Assembly: GCA_002415785.1 (NCBI GenBank)
Contig: DIAJ01000045.1
Span: 1 to 64,000 of the forward strand
DNA: 64,000 nucleotides
Direction: 5' to 3'
DNA from: Flavobacteriales bacterium UBA5081
GTDB taxonomy: Bacteria; Bacteroidota; Bacteroidia; Flavobacteriales_E; Vicingaceae
Shown here: piece after piece, positions 53,873-62,394 of the stretch
How positions within the stretch are numbered: position 1 is the stretch's first letter
Layout: the number at the start of each line of letters is the position of its first letter
The notes under the pieces: model-generated
Told to the model about the DNA's origin: nothing
Databases searched by the model: none
What the model saw: the letters and a program-made list of their open reading frames with translations, nothing else
Program-made: the position numbers and the translations under genes

Positions 53873-55578
53873 TGAAGAAATTAACTATTGGTACCACACT
53901 ACTTTTGCTTTCGCTCAATCTTTTAGCAAATTCGCTAGATTCCCTTTATAAAATTGATTTAAAAAAGAACACAGGAATTGCTTTCCAATATTTTAATAAA
54001 TCGATAATTAAATTGGATAGCACTGAAGCTATTTCTTTAATGAACAATGGTATAGCAATTGCAAAAGAGCAGAAAAAAGAGCCAGTACAAGCGCTGCTCT
54101 TGGGTTTTAGAGCAGTTTACATTTATCATAATCTTCCTTTGCAAAGAGAACGCTCAATTGAAGATTTAGAAAGCGCTCTGGAACTCTTAGAACATCAGTC
54201 GAATTACGAAGAATTAAAAGCTCGATTAAACAACTTACTGGGTTACTACCTTTTAAGACACCTAAATTACCAGTTGGCGCTTGAAAAAATTCTTACTTCC
54301 GATTATCAATTTAAACAAATTGGATATGAAAAGATTAAAGGAGTTGACTTATACTTATACAATACTGCGGTGGTATATTTTGGCTTTCAACAGTATGATA
54401 AAGCTATTGAATACCTCAACTTGTCACTAGAATATACTGCTAACGACAATTTAGAAAGTTTAGAAGCCAATTATAACTTATTAGGGGTTTGTTTTTCTGA
54501 AAAGGGAGAAAATCAAAAAGCACTCAATTATTTAGAAAAATCTCGCAAGCTTATTTTAGATGAAGGCGACTCAGCTAAACTTTCAATGATTGATTGCAAT
54601 ATTGGAATGTTTTATACAGAGCTTAATCAGTTTGATAAGGCAAAAAGCCATTTAGAAATAGCCTACAAAAATGGGATTAAACACCAACGGTACATTAATG
54701 CCGCTACAGCTTCTTTGTGGAGAGCTAAAAATGAAATTGCTTTACAAAATCCTGAGATAGCAAACATCCGCTTAGAAGAGGCAAAGTCTGCTTTTAAACA
54801 GCTTGAAAGAATTTCACCGGAAAACAAAAAGTATATTTATACGCTTGAAGCAGAAGTGGCTGAGCTAAACGGTGATTATCAGAAAGCTTCTACCTATAAA
54901 GATTCCATGGAATTGATGAACCAAAAAATCGGCAAAATGAAAGATTTAAGTGCTTTAGCTGATTTAAATGTAAAGTTGATTACAGAGAAACATGAATCGG
55001 AAATGGCACTCGTAGAAGAGCAAAGTGCTCATCAGAAAGCTCAGCAAAAGCTTATTATGGTAATCTCTGCATTAATTGCTCTTTTTCTGCTCCACTTGTG
55101 GATTCAAAGTAATCGTAAACGCAAAAAAGAGCGATTAGAATTTGAAAAAGAAAAGGAAAAAAGCATTGAGCAACTCAAAAATTTTCGTCAGCGAATTAAA
55201 GAAAAAAACGAACTACTGGAAAAGGTAAAAACGGAACTCCAACAAAAAAGCAAGGAGAAAAAGGAGGAGGAAAAAAGTGAACTTGTCCAACAATTAAGCG
55301 ATTCAATTATTTTAACAGAAGATGATTGGATTCAATTTAAACGACTTTTCGAACAAGTTTATCCTAACTTTTTGCCGAAAGTTCAAAAAGAATTTCCGGA
55401 GCTTACTTTAGCTGAGATTCGATTTTTAGCTCTTTTAAAAATGGGATTAAGTGTAAGCGAAATGGCTAACACTTTGGCGATACTGCCACAGTCGGTTAGA
55501 AAAACACGACAGCGATTGATGAAAAAACTCTCCTTTTCACATCAAAAAGAACTGCGACAATTCATTTCAAATATTTGA
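53872..55578 (+). CDS. TPR-HTH membrane regulator
   Basis: Two-part regulatory protein of 568 residues: a signal peptide (1-19), an extracytoplasmic tetratricopeptide-repeat array (about 110-330), one transmembrane helix (about 394-410, LIMVISALIALFLLHLW) and a cytoplasmic coiled coil (about 415-470). A LuxR-like helix-turn-helix follows at the C-terminus (LTLAEIRFLALLKMGLSVSEMA, about 505-560). This architecture is widespread in Bacteroidota and thought to sense periplasmic signals. Its one-base overlap with ftcD suggests a shared transcript, and a T9SS cargo gene follows after 137 bases. Confidence 0.83.
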   Translation: MKKLTIGTTLLLLSLNLLANSLDSLYKIDLKKNTGIAFQYFNKSIIKLDSTEAISLMNNGIAIAKEQKKEPVQALLLGFRAVYIYHNLPLQRERSIEDLESALELLEHQSNYEELKARLNNLLGYYLLRHLNYQLALEKILTSDYQFKQIGYEKIKGVDLYLYNTAVVYFGFQQYDKAIEYLNLSLEYTANDNLESLEANYNLLGVCFSEKGENQKALNYLEKSRKLILDEGDSAKLSMIDCNIGMFYTELNQFDKAKSHLEIAYKNGIKHQRYINAATASLWRAKNEIALQNPEIANIRLEEAKSAFKQLERISPENKKYIYTLEAEVAELNGDYQKASTYKDSMELMNQKIGKMKDLSALADLNVKLITEKHESEMALVEEQSAHQKAQQKLIMVISALIALFLLHLWIQSNRKRKKERLEFEKEKEKSIEQLKNFRQRIKEKNELLEKVKTELQQKSKEKKEEEKSELVQQLSDSIILTEDDWIQFKRLFEQVYPNFLPKVQKEFPELTLAEIRFLALLKMGLSVSEMANTLAILPQSVRKTRQRLMKKLSFSHQKELRQFISNI

Positions 55579-55715
55579 TAACTCACTGTAAATAAGCGAA
55601 AAAAATTGTCCGCTTTTTGTCGCCCCAATTTTTCAAATAAACCTTAGCTCCTAGCATAATTTTATTGTTCGACTTTTTTTAAAAAAAGAGTCATTAACCA
55701 AATAAAACTAAAATT

Positions 55716-57779
55716 ATGCGAAAAAAAATTACAACTTTAATCTTAGGCTCCTTAGCTATGGGAGTTAGTTTACAACTTAATGCTCAAATACATGAGCAAT
55801 CCTTTGAAATCGGCGGAATCTATGAAGATGAAGGAAGAGTTATTCAAATTGATGGGGACAAAAACACCTACATTGCGGGCTCTTATGTTAACTTAGTAGA
55901 TTTTGACCCTTCACCTGCACCTGCCGATACTGCTTTTCGACAAACTGCTTTTGCCCCTAATGCATTTATTGCCAAATATGACTCAACAGGAGATTTTAAA
56001 TGGGTAAATACAATTGATGGGCAGCAACTAATTCACATTAGAGATATGGAGTTGTCAGCTGCCGGAGACTTATATGTTATTGGAGACTTTATGGATACTG
56101 CCCGATTTAAAGGTGTTTCATCATTAAATACCCATGTTTCTAATGGGGTTTTTGATGTATTTATTGCTAAATACGATACAAGCGGACAAATTTTATGGTC
56201 GCACTCTATGGGAGGAGTTGCGCCTGACTGGGGTTATGATTTAACTGTAGACCAAAATGAAAATGTAATCATAACCGGTTCCTTTTTAGTTTCTATGGAT
56301 TTTGATCCTTCAACCACCGGAACGGCAAATATTTCAACTACCATGGGAAGCCCTGATATTTTTGTAGCAAAGTACGATGTTAACGGAGATTATCTTTGGG
56401 CTAAAAAGGCCGGTTCACCAGCAATGGATGAAGGTCATAGCATTGATGTAAATCGTAGTGGTGAGATTTACGTTACGGGCTTTATTGGCGACTCATCTGC
56501 ATTTGACACTATAGGAGTGACTAATCGTGGAGCAAACGACATTTTTATTGCCAAGTACGACGCTCAAGGCAATGCTATTTGGGCACAAGGACTTGGTGGT
56601 CCCGCACCGGATAAAGGTACTGTGATTAAGGAAAATGGAAGTAATTTTTATTTAGCGGCTTCTTATCAAGCACTGGCTTTTATAGACTCATCAGCTTCTG
56701 CTCCCAACCACTTTAGTGCCGGTGGCGAAGATATGCTAATTGCTTCTTTTGACACTTCAGGAGCTTATCAATGGTCAAAAAGCATAGGTGGACTCTCTGG
56801 TGAAGAAATCAATAGTTTAGACCTGGATATCCATGGAAATATTTTAATAAGCGGCTCATTTGCTGATTCAGCTAATTTTGATCCGGATGCAGGTGTTGCT
56901 GCACTGCATAGTAATGGCGATAGAGATATTTTTATGGCGAAGTATTATCCGGATGGAAAATATATTTGGGCTCACTCTTTTGGTGCTGCTAATGTTGACG
57001 AAGGAAACTACATTTTAGCAGCGAACGATGCAATTTACCTTACGGGCGCATTTGAAGATACCGTTGATTTTAATCCTTCTCCAACGGCAAATGACACACT
57101 TTTTGCCAGCGACAACGGAAGCTTATTTTTTGCCAAGTTTGGAGCATGTCACAACAATCATAGCTTTGATACTACTTCTGTTTGCTTTGGTGATACTGTA
57201 ATATACAATAGTCAATATTCTTTTAATGAGAGCGGAAGTTATCATTTGCGCATGCTAGATGCGAATGGTTGTGATACATTAGTTACGCTTTTTGTTGAAG
57301 AAAATGACAGTATAAATACTCAGCTTACGACCAATGATCCAACAATTACGCTAAACGACAGTAATTCAATGTATCAGTGGTTAGATTGTAATGCTGATAC
57401 ATTAATTAATGGAGAAACTGCCCACATTTTTACGGCAACTGCCAACGGAAATTATGCTGCAATTATTACTGATAGCCTGAGTGGCTGTAGTGATACAACT
57501 GCATGTGTAAACATTACAGCAGTAGGAATTCAACAAAATGAAATAGAAAAAACTAAATTACTGTTGTACCCTAATCCTACTTTGGGAAATATATACATTG
57601 AAAGCGACCAAAATGTAAATTATAAAATTTTCAATCAATTAGGACAGTTAGTTCAGCTAGGTCGATTAAAAGAAGGTGTCCAAGAAATTAGTCTTCATAA
57701 ACTTAATTCGGGCATCTACTTCTTGTCAACTGAAAAACAATCACAAACATCGTTTCATAAAATTGTGCTACAAAAATGA
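55716..57779 (+). CDS. T9SS cargo: SBBP-type beta-propeller protein
   Basis: Secreted protein of 687 residues. After the signal peptide (ending LNAQ) come six or so repeats of the SBBP-like beta-propeller type, each with a phrase such as AKYDSTGDFKWV or AKYDTSGQILWS followed by DLTVDQNENVIITGSF. A second region (about 470-595) has Cys-rich beta strands, and the C-terminus (about 615-687, KLLLYPNPTLGNIYI to HKIVLQK) is a T9SS type A sorting domain. The likely place is the cell surface or medium. It follows the TPR-HTH regulator gene, and ends before a strong terminator. Confidence 0.85.
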   Translation: MRKKITTLILGSLAMGVSLQLNAQIHEQSFEIGGIYEDEGRVIQIDGDKNTYIAGSYVNLVDFDPSPAPADTAFRQTAFAPNAFIAKYDSTGDFKWVNTIDGQQLIHIRDMELSAAGDLYVIGDFMDTARFKGVSSLNTHVSNGVFDVFIAKYDTSGQILWSHSMGGVAPDWGYDLTVDQNENVIITGSFLVSMDFDPSTTGTANISTTMGSPDIFVAKYDVNGDYLWAKKAGSPAMDEGHSIDVNRSGEIYVTGFIGDSSAFDTIGVTNRGANDIFIAKYDAQGNAIWAQGLGGPAPDKGTVIKENGSNFYLAASYQALAFIDSSASAPNHFSAGGEDMLIASFDTSGAYQWSKSIGGLSGEEINSLDLDIHGNILISGSFADSANFDPDAGVAALHSNGDRDIFMAKYYPDGKYIWAHSFGAANVDEGNYILAANDAIYLTGAFEDTVDFNPSPTANDTLFASDNGSLFFAKFGACHNNHSFDTTSVCFGDTVIYNSQYSFNESGSYHLRMLDANGCDTLVTLFVEENDSINTQLTTNDPTITLNDSNSMYQWLDCNADTLINGETAHIFTATANGNYAAIITDSLSGCSDTTACVNITAVGIQQNEIEKTKLLLYPNPTLGNIYIESDQNVNYKIFNQLGQLVQLGRLKEGVQEISLHKLNSGIYFLSTEKQSQTSFHKIVLQK

Positions 57780-57810
57780 TTTTTTGGTTGTTATCTTAAG
57801 TACCTAGTCC

Positions 57811-57842
57811 TCCCTCTTTGCAAAAGCAAAGAGGGATTTTTT
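57811..57842 (+). terminator. Rho-independent terminator of the SBBP gene
   Basis: Perfect 11-bp stem TCCCTCTTTGC (57811-57821) / GCAAAGAGGGA (57826-57836) with loop AAAA, followed by TTTTTT. It lies about 30 bases after the stop of the T9SS cargo gene. Confidence 0.92.
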
Positions 57843-57907
57843 ATTTCACTCCTCGCTCCTTTTCTCCTAAAAATTAAGTAGCTTTCAGCTGATTTTCTAA
57901 TACGTCA

Positions 57908-60184
57908 ATGAAAGCAACTGAACAAAACACCAACAAGGAATCTTCCTTTATTCAGAAATTAATCTACTTCTTTCCCTTACAGCTGTTTTTTGTTCACATC
58001 AAAAAAAATCAACAGTTGCTGCTTTTTTGGGCTCTTTTGTTTCTCATTATTTTTAAGCAAGTTGGCACAAAATATGGACTTCCTTTGCTTTTTCTCGCTC
58101 CTGAGTACATTGGAGGTTTAAGCTTTAGCAGTTATTTTATATTGGGATTTGCCATCGGAGGTTTTGCCATGGCTTTCAACATTTCCTCCTACATCATGAA
58201 TGGTTTTCGTTTTCCATTTTTAGCAACTTTATCCAAACCTTTTTTAAAATACTGCTTAAACAATGCACTAATCCCTTTTATCTTTATCATATCTTACCTC
58301 TTTCAAGCTTACGAATTCCTTTCTGACTATGAAGACTTTACACTTAATGAAATTATTCATCGACTCGCCGGCTTTGTAGGAGGCTACTTCATCTTCGTCT
58401 TTTTAACCATGGTATACTTTATGGCTACCAACAAAGACTTGGAGAAGCTCTTTGGAAAAGAACTCGCCAAAGTAATGAGCTCAGACACGAAAAAAGGTGA
58501 ACCCGCCAAAGACCTACTATCTCGCTCAAAAGCAGAATGGTACAAAGAACAAGCCTTGCAGAGCAAAATTTGGCGGGTAGATTATTACTTCGGTCAGTTT
58601 TTTAGATTGAGAAAAACAAGACCTTACGATCATTATAAGCAGCACATGCTCACTCAGGTTTTTCGTCAAAACCACATCAATGCTTCTCGTTTTGAAATAG
58701 CCATTATTATCTCCATTATTATTTTAGGCTTATTTAGAGAAAATGAAATTTTCATCATTCCTGCAGCCTCTACCATAACGCTCTTGTTTACCATGCTTTT
58801 AATGATTACTTCAGCATTGCGCTCTTGGCTGCACGGCTGGACATGGGTGGTCATCGCGGCTGTTTTACTGGGAATTAACCTTTTAACACAATACACCAAT
58901 TTTTACTACGAAAGTAGAGCTTATGGATTAAGCTATGCTGAGAAAGCAAAATATCCTCAAAATGCTATTCTTACTGATTCTATAATTAATGCCGACATCA
59001 ATGAGCACCTAAAAATGCTCAACAATTGGGAATTAAAAAACAAAAACCATCCGGTTAAAAAACCCAAAGCCGTTTTTGTTGCTGCCAGCGGCGGCGGTTC
59101 TAGAGCTGTTTTATGGTCATTTGTGGCATTGCAACACCTAGACAGCCTCACAAATGGTGAGCTTTTTAAACATTCCGTTCTTTTTACCGGCTCCTCCGGA
59201 GGTATGATTGGTTCTGCCTTTTTTAGAGAATTGAAGTTAAGTGCAAAGAGCGATAGTTTATCTCCTTATGCTGCAAAATACCAAGAAGCCATGTCGAAAG
59301 ACATTTTAAATCCAGTCATTTTTACCTTAGCGGTGAATGACATGCTGGTAAGAACTCAACGCTTTAACTATCAAGGGGGCTCTTACTGGAAGGACAGAGC
59401 TTATATTTTTGAAAAAACGCTCAACAACTACACAGAAGGTTTGATGGATAAAAAACTGTTGGACTATAAAGCTGCTGAACAAAATGCTGACATTCCACTA
59501 ATGATTCTTAGTCCTTCAATTGTTAATGACAGCCGCAGATTATTAATTAGCAATTTGCCCTTGAGTTTTATGGCTAAGCAGCAAATAAATACAAATGCAC
59601 TAAGCGAGAATGTCGACTTCCAACAACTATTTAATCAACACAATCCTTTGCAAATTCGCTTTCTCTCGGCTTTGCGCATGAGTGCTTCTTTTCCTTACAT
59701 TTTGACCACTGTAAACTTACCCACCGACCCAATGATTGAAGTTTTCGATGCAGGTTTAAGAGACAACTATGGCATAAAAACCATTACAAAATACATTTTC
59801 AACCTCCGTCAATGGTTGGAGCGAAATACTTCCGGAATTGTGATTCTTCAAATTAGAGACGGCTTAAAAACCGAGCGAAAATACAAGAAAACCGAAAAGC
59901 GCAGTATGCTTAAAAACCTGCTTTCTCCTTTTGGAAGTTTGTATGGCAACTGGTTTGAAGTACAAGACTATAACAACGACGAACTATTGGAGTACGCCTC
60001 AGCATGGTACTCCGGCGAAGTAGAAATTATCGACTACCAATTAAATCGAGGAAACGAAGAATACATCTCATTAAGTTGGCATTTAACTTCCAAAGAAAAA
60101 AAACAAATCTTATCTTCGATTAATCTTAAGGCAAATCAAAAAGCCGAAAAACAGTTAATAGAACACTTAAACTACGACCAATGA
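57908..60184 (+). CDS. Membrane-bound patatin-like phospholipase
   Basis: Protein of 758 residues with several N-terminal hydrophobic helices (roughly 35-175 and 262-330), then a patatin-like domain. Signature elements: AASGGGSRA (393-400, oxyanion loop), TGSSGGMIG (427-435, nucleophile elbow GxSxG with Ser430) and FDAGLRDNYG (Asp614, DxG). The family hydrolyses lipid acyl chains; here it is anchored in the inner membrane. It overlaps the small lipoprotein gene by four bases (ATGA), so they are co-expressed. Confidence 0.85.
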   Translation: MKATEQNTNKESSFIQKLIYFFPLQLFFVHIKKNQQLLLFWALLFLIIFKQVGTKYGLPLLFLAPEYIGGLSFSSYFILGFAIGGFAMAFNISSYIMNGFRFPFLATLSKPFLKYCLNNALIPFIFIISYLFQAYEFLSDYEDFTLNEIIHRLAGFVGGYFIFVFLTMVYFMATNKDLEKLFGKELAKVMSSDTKKGEPAKDLLSRSKAEWYKEQALQSKIWRVDYYFGQFFRLRKTRPYDHYKQHMLTQVFRQNHINASRFEIAIIISIIILGLFRENEIFIIPAASTITLLFTMLLMITSALRSWLHGWTWVVIAAVLLGINLLTQYTNFYYESRAYGLSYAEKAKYPQNAILTDSIINADINEHLKMLNNWELKNKNHPVKKPKAVFVAASGGGSRAVLWSFVALQHLDSLTNGELFKHSVLFTGSSGGMIGSAFFRELKLSAKSDSLSPYAAKYQEAMSKDILNPVIFTLAVNDMLVRTQRFNYQGGSYWKDRAYIFEKTLNNYTEGLMDKKLLDYKAAEQNADIPLMILSPSIVNDSRRLLISNLPLSFMAKQQINTNALSENVDFQQLFNQHNPLQIRFLSALRMSASFPYILTTVNLPTDPMIEVFDAGLRDNYGIKTITKYIFNLRQWLERNTSGIVILQIRDGLKTERKYKKTEKRSMLKNLLSPFGSLYGNWFEVQDYNNDELLEYASAWYSGEVEIIDYQLNRGNEEYISLSWHLTSKEKKQILSSINLKANQKAEKQLIEHLNYDQ

Positions 60185-60420
60185 AAACGATAAAACTAAT
60201 CTCTATCATTTTTATAGCAACATCTTTTTGGCTAGCCTGTCAGCCTTCTGATCAAAACATTGAAGTTAAAAAAGAAACTCAAATCGACAGTACAGAACTG
60301 CAGAACTTAAAAGTAAAGCTCAACGCCACGGAAGCACAACTATTAAATATTCAAGTAGAACTGGCTAAATGCAAAGGCGATAGTTTAGCCATTGATAGTT
60401 TGACAAAGTATGCAATATAA
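60181..60420 (+). CDS. Small lipoprotein
   Basis: A 79-residue lipoprotein with lipobox WLAC (Cys20) followed by a short acidic-helical segment (QNLKVKLNATEAQLLNIQVELAKCK, mostly heptad-like). The ATGA overlap with the patatin-like gene implies coupled translation. No homologous family recognised; a role as a periplasmic partner of the membrane phospholipase is a guess from position. Confidence 0.75.
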   Translation: MKTIKLISIIFIATSFWLACQPSDQNIEVKKETQIDSTELQNLKVKLNATEAQLLNIQVELAKCKGDSLAIDSLTKYAI

Positions 60421-60441
60421 AGTACAATAAAATGCTTTATC

Positions 60442-61071
60442 TTAAAAATTATACCTCGCTCCTACTCCAGCCTGCATCCAAAACAAAAAAGGATCGTCTA
60501 ACACTTCCATAAACAAAGTAGCGTCTAAAAAAACGGAAACCGGTGCATCCTCGAAAGTATACTCTAAGCCAATAACACCGTCCACTCCAATATCAAAGTC
60601 AGTTACTCGCTCGCCGGTTTCATAATACCAATTCGGATCTCCGCTTAACTTATAGCGATAATCGTAAGTGTAGGTTTGATAACGAAACTGACCACCAAAG
60701 CCATAATACCACTCCAAGCCACTAATTTGTTCGTCGGCAACGGTATTAATACTTTTTCTAAACAAGTAATGCACTTGTACACCTATTGGCGTTGAAGCTG
60801 AGTAACCTCTGTATTGAAAGTCACTATAGCCAAACTTTTGATCTTTGTACCAATCATCGAAACGATTGTCGTACCACCTTCTGCCAGACCAATGTGTGCG
60901 ACCAACACTTATTTCTAAGGCATTGTTTTCTGTATACTTTTTTACGGAAATTCCACTTGGATCACCAAGCCTCACTCCTACTCCCCAGTTTTCTTGTGCT
61001 AAAGTCGTTCTAGGCAAGAGAAAAATGCCTAACAGTGCTACTATTAAAAATCTTAAAATATATTTTGCCAT
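60442..61071 (-). CDS. Outer-membrane beta-barrel protein
   Basis: Protein of 209 residues with a signal peptide (ending TTLAQ, about 26) and alternating strand pattern. The segment GVRLGDPSGISVKKYTENNALEISVGRTHW is typical of small Bacteroidota outer-membrane proteins, and it ends with GVGARYNF, a terminal Phe. Function unknown; converges with the small lipoprotein gene. Confidence 0.72.
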   Translation of the reverse strand: MAKYILRFLIVALLGIFLLPRTTLAQENWGVGVRLGDPSGISVKKYTENNALEISVGRTHWSGRRWYDNRFDDWYKDQKFGYSDFQYRGYSASTPIGVQVHYLFRKSINTVADEQISGLEWYYGFGGQFRYQTYTYDYRYKLSGDPNWYYETGERVTDFDIGVDGVIGLEYTFEDAPVSVFLDATLFMEVLDDPFLFWMQAGVGARYNF

Positions 61072-61370
61072 CGTATGTTGGTTTGGTTATCGTTTAAGCA
61101 AAAATATTACTTTCGTTTTTATAATAGACTTCCAAGAGTTAGAAAAGTATATTATTCTACTTTTAAACTGTATTAGTTATGGGGATCTTTCACTTGAACT
61201 TTCTTTCGATAGTCCTTGCATAATTGGAATTCCTGCTCCGTAAACAACGTATGTCTTGCTTAGCTGTAGAAAATAAAACGTACTATTCAGCAAACCACTT
61301 GCCTTTCTCATTTTATATCTTTAATTACTTATTTTCCATTTTTTCTCAGTTGTCGGCTTCTTAGCCTTGC
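61072..61370. other. Gene-poor border of the accessory island
   Basis: About 300 bases between the outer-membrane protein gene and the large palindrome. A 44-residue minus-strand open frame (61177-61311) is the only candidate gene. Reading outward from the palindrome on the minus strand, the sequence is open for about 19 codons (61370 to 61320, GKAKKPTTEKKWKISN), like the tail or start of a degraded coding piece. No tRNA, IS end or terminator was seen. Confidence 0.4.
61177..61311 (-). CDS. Possible small protein (44 aa)
   Basis: ATG-initiated open frame on the minus strand: MRKASGLLNSTFYFLQLSKT, then YVVYGAGIPIMQGLSKESSSERSP and stop. There is no membrane helix or known motif. It lies just beyond the foldable end of the nuclease cassette in the same direction, where a following cassette gene would be expected. 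No promoter or ribosome-binding signal was seen. It may be spurious. Confidence 0.22.
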   Translation of the reverse strand: MRKASGLLNSTFYFLQLSKTYVVYGAGIPIMQGLSKESSSERSP

Positions 61371-61568
61371 CACTAACGTTACTGTATGGTGTCGTTGTGG
61401 ATTAGATAAAAGTAACACTTTCAATTTAGCACTTAGCAAAAACCGCTTAGCGGTTTTGTTTTTTTGTTTTTTTACAAAATCCGCTAGCGGATTTTACGAC
61501 CTTCAAATAGAGCAGATGCTAACCAAACTACCTTACCCACAATGCACTATACAGCGTGTTACCTGCAG
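61371..61568. repeat. Long imperfect palindrome with two nested hairpins (attC-like candidate)
   Basis: The outer arms are TAACGTTACTGTATGGTGTC (61374-61393, continuing GTTGTGG) and, in reverse complement, TAACACGCTGTATAGTGCAT (61561-61542, continuing TGTGGG). They match at most positions with a few mismatches and one indel. Inside are two perfect hairpins: AAAACCGCT-T-AGCGGTTTT (61439-61457) and the 20-bp palindrome at 61476-61495 centred on CCGCTAGCGG. A T-rich spacer lies between them. The stop codon of the Shedu-like gene (61559-61561) lies within the right arm. One strand could fold into a long cruciform or hairpin. Confidence 0.75.
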
Positions 61569-61570
61569 TT
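61558..61570 (+). repeat. Left copy of inverted GTTACCTGCA boundary
   Basis: GTTACCTGCAGTT; matches the reverse complement of 63223-63235 at 12 of 13 positions (first ten perfect). It contains the stop codon of the Shedu-like gene and forms one end of the nuclease module. Confidence 0.6.
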
Positions 61571-62386
61571 TTTTTCTTCCTTTAATACCTTAATATGCTC
61601 ATTAATATTAGCTTTTAAATAATCTTTTCTCTCGTCTGATGTAAACATCATTTCGTCTATTCCATTTTGCAAATTTTGAAGATTTGTTAAATAATCTGCA
61701 GAACCATCCAATTTTACTTTTTGCCCTAAAGCAATTAGATTAAGCTGTCGCTCTCTCATATAACAACAAGAAAATCTAACATCTATTTCATTTGGACATA
61801 GCCTATCAAATGACATTAGTATTTGTTGAGTACTCTTATCGACTAATGTTCTTCTTTTTCTTGTAAGAATCTCATTTCCATCAAACTCACTTCTTCTACC
61901 ATATATTAAAATATAGAATGGTTCAAAGTGCAATCTTCGAGTATCTTGGTCAATATCGAAGTCTTCAAAAAAGTTTAATTGATTTTCTGGTTTAGAAAGA
62001 TGTGCAGCCCATTCATCCAACTGATTTTTTGCTTTAGTGAAGTCGGAAGTTGGACTTCCGTCTTTGTTAAATAATTTTTTACTTGGAGCTTCAATTTCTA
62101 TTAATACAGGTGAGAATACGGAACTGTCATATGACAGCCACATAAAATCAGGAATACGAGTGTTTAATCCACGTATCTTCGGTTGGCTTATTAGGCAGTC
62201 ATGAATTGGGTCATGACCTGACATTGATTGTCCGAATGCACTGTGTGCTCCTGGAATAAAAGATAAATTACGCTCGAAAAATTTTTGAAAACACTTTTCA
62301 TCTGTTGGATTATTTTCCAATAAATCATGGTAATGATTTATTGAATTATCTCTATAACTTGAAAAATCAAATTTAAACTCGTCCAT
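61559..62386 (-). CDS. Shedu-like (DUF4263) nuclease, candidate defence gene
   Basis: A 275-residue protein with a PD-(D/E)xK-type nuclease core like the SduA C-terminal domain of the Shedu anti-phage system. D80 is in RIPDFMW, E97 and E99 in VLIEIEAPSKKLF with K103 close by, and the following helix FTKAKNQLDEWAAHL has the conserved Gln122. The N-terminal 60 residues include the ENNPTDEKCFQKFFERNLSFI segment typical of these proteins. It probably cleaves or nicks DNA when activated. It lies eight bases after the Mrr-like gene, on the same strand, within an inverted-repeat-bounded module. Confidence 0.8.
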   Translation of the reverse strand: MDEFKFDFSSYRDNSINHYHDLLENNPTDEKCFQKFFERNLSFIPGAHSAFGQSMSGHDPIHDCLISQPKIRGLNTRIPDFMWLSYDSSVFSPVLIEIEAPSKKLFNKDGSPTSDFTKAKNQLDEWAAHLSKPENQLNFFEDFDIDQDTRRLHFEPFYILIYGRRSEFDGNEILTRKRRTLVDKSTQQILMSFDRLCPNEIDVRFSCCYMRERQLNLIALGQKVKLDGSADYLTNLQNLQNGIDEMMFTSDERKDYLKANINEHIKVLKEEKNCR

Positions 62387-62394
62387 ATTTTTAA

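Noticed and set aside
61371..61568. Classical integron attC site with GTTRRRY core
   Set aside because: The cores read GTTACCT and GTTAGTG, which break the RRR rule, and no integrase gene is in the window. I therefore report only an integron-like layout.
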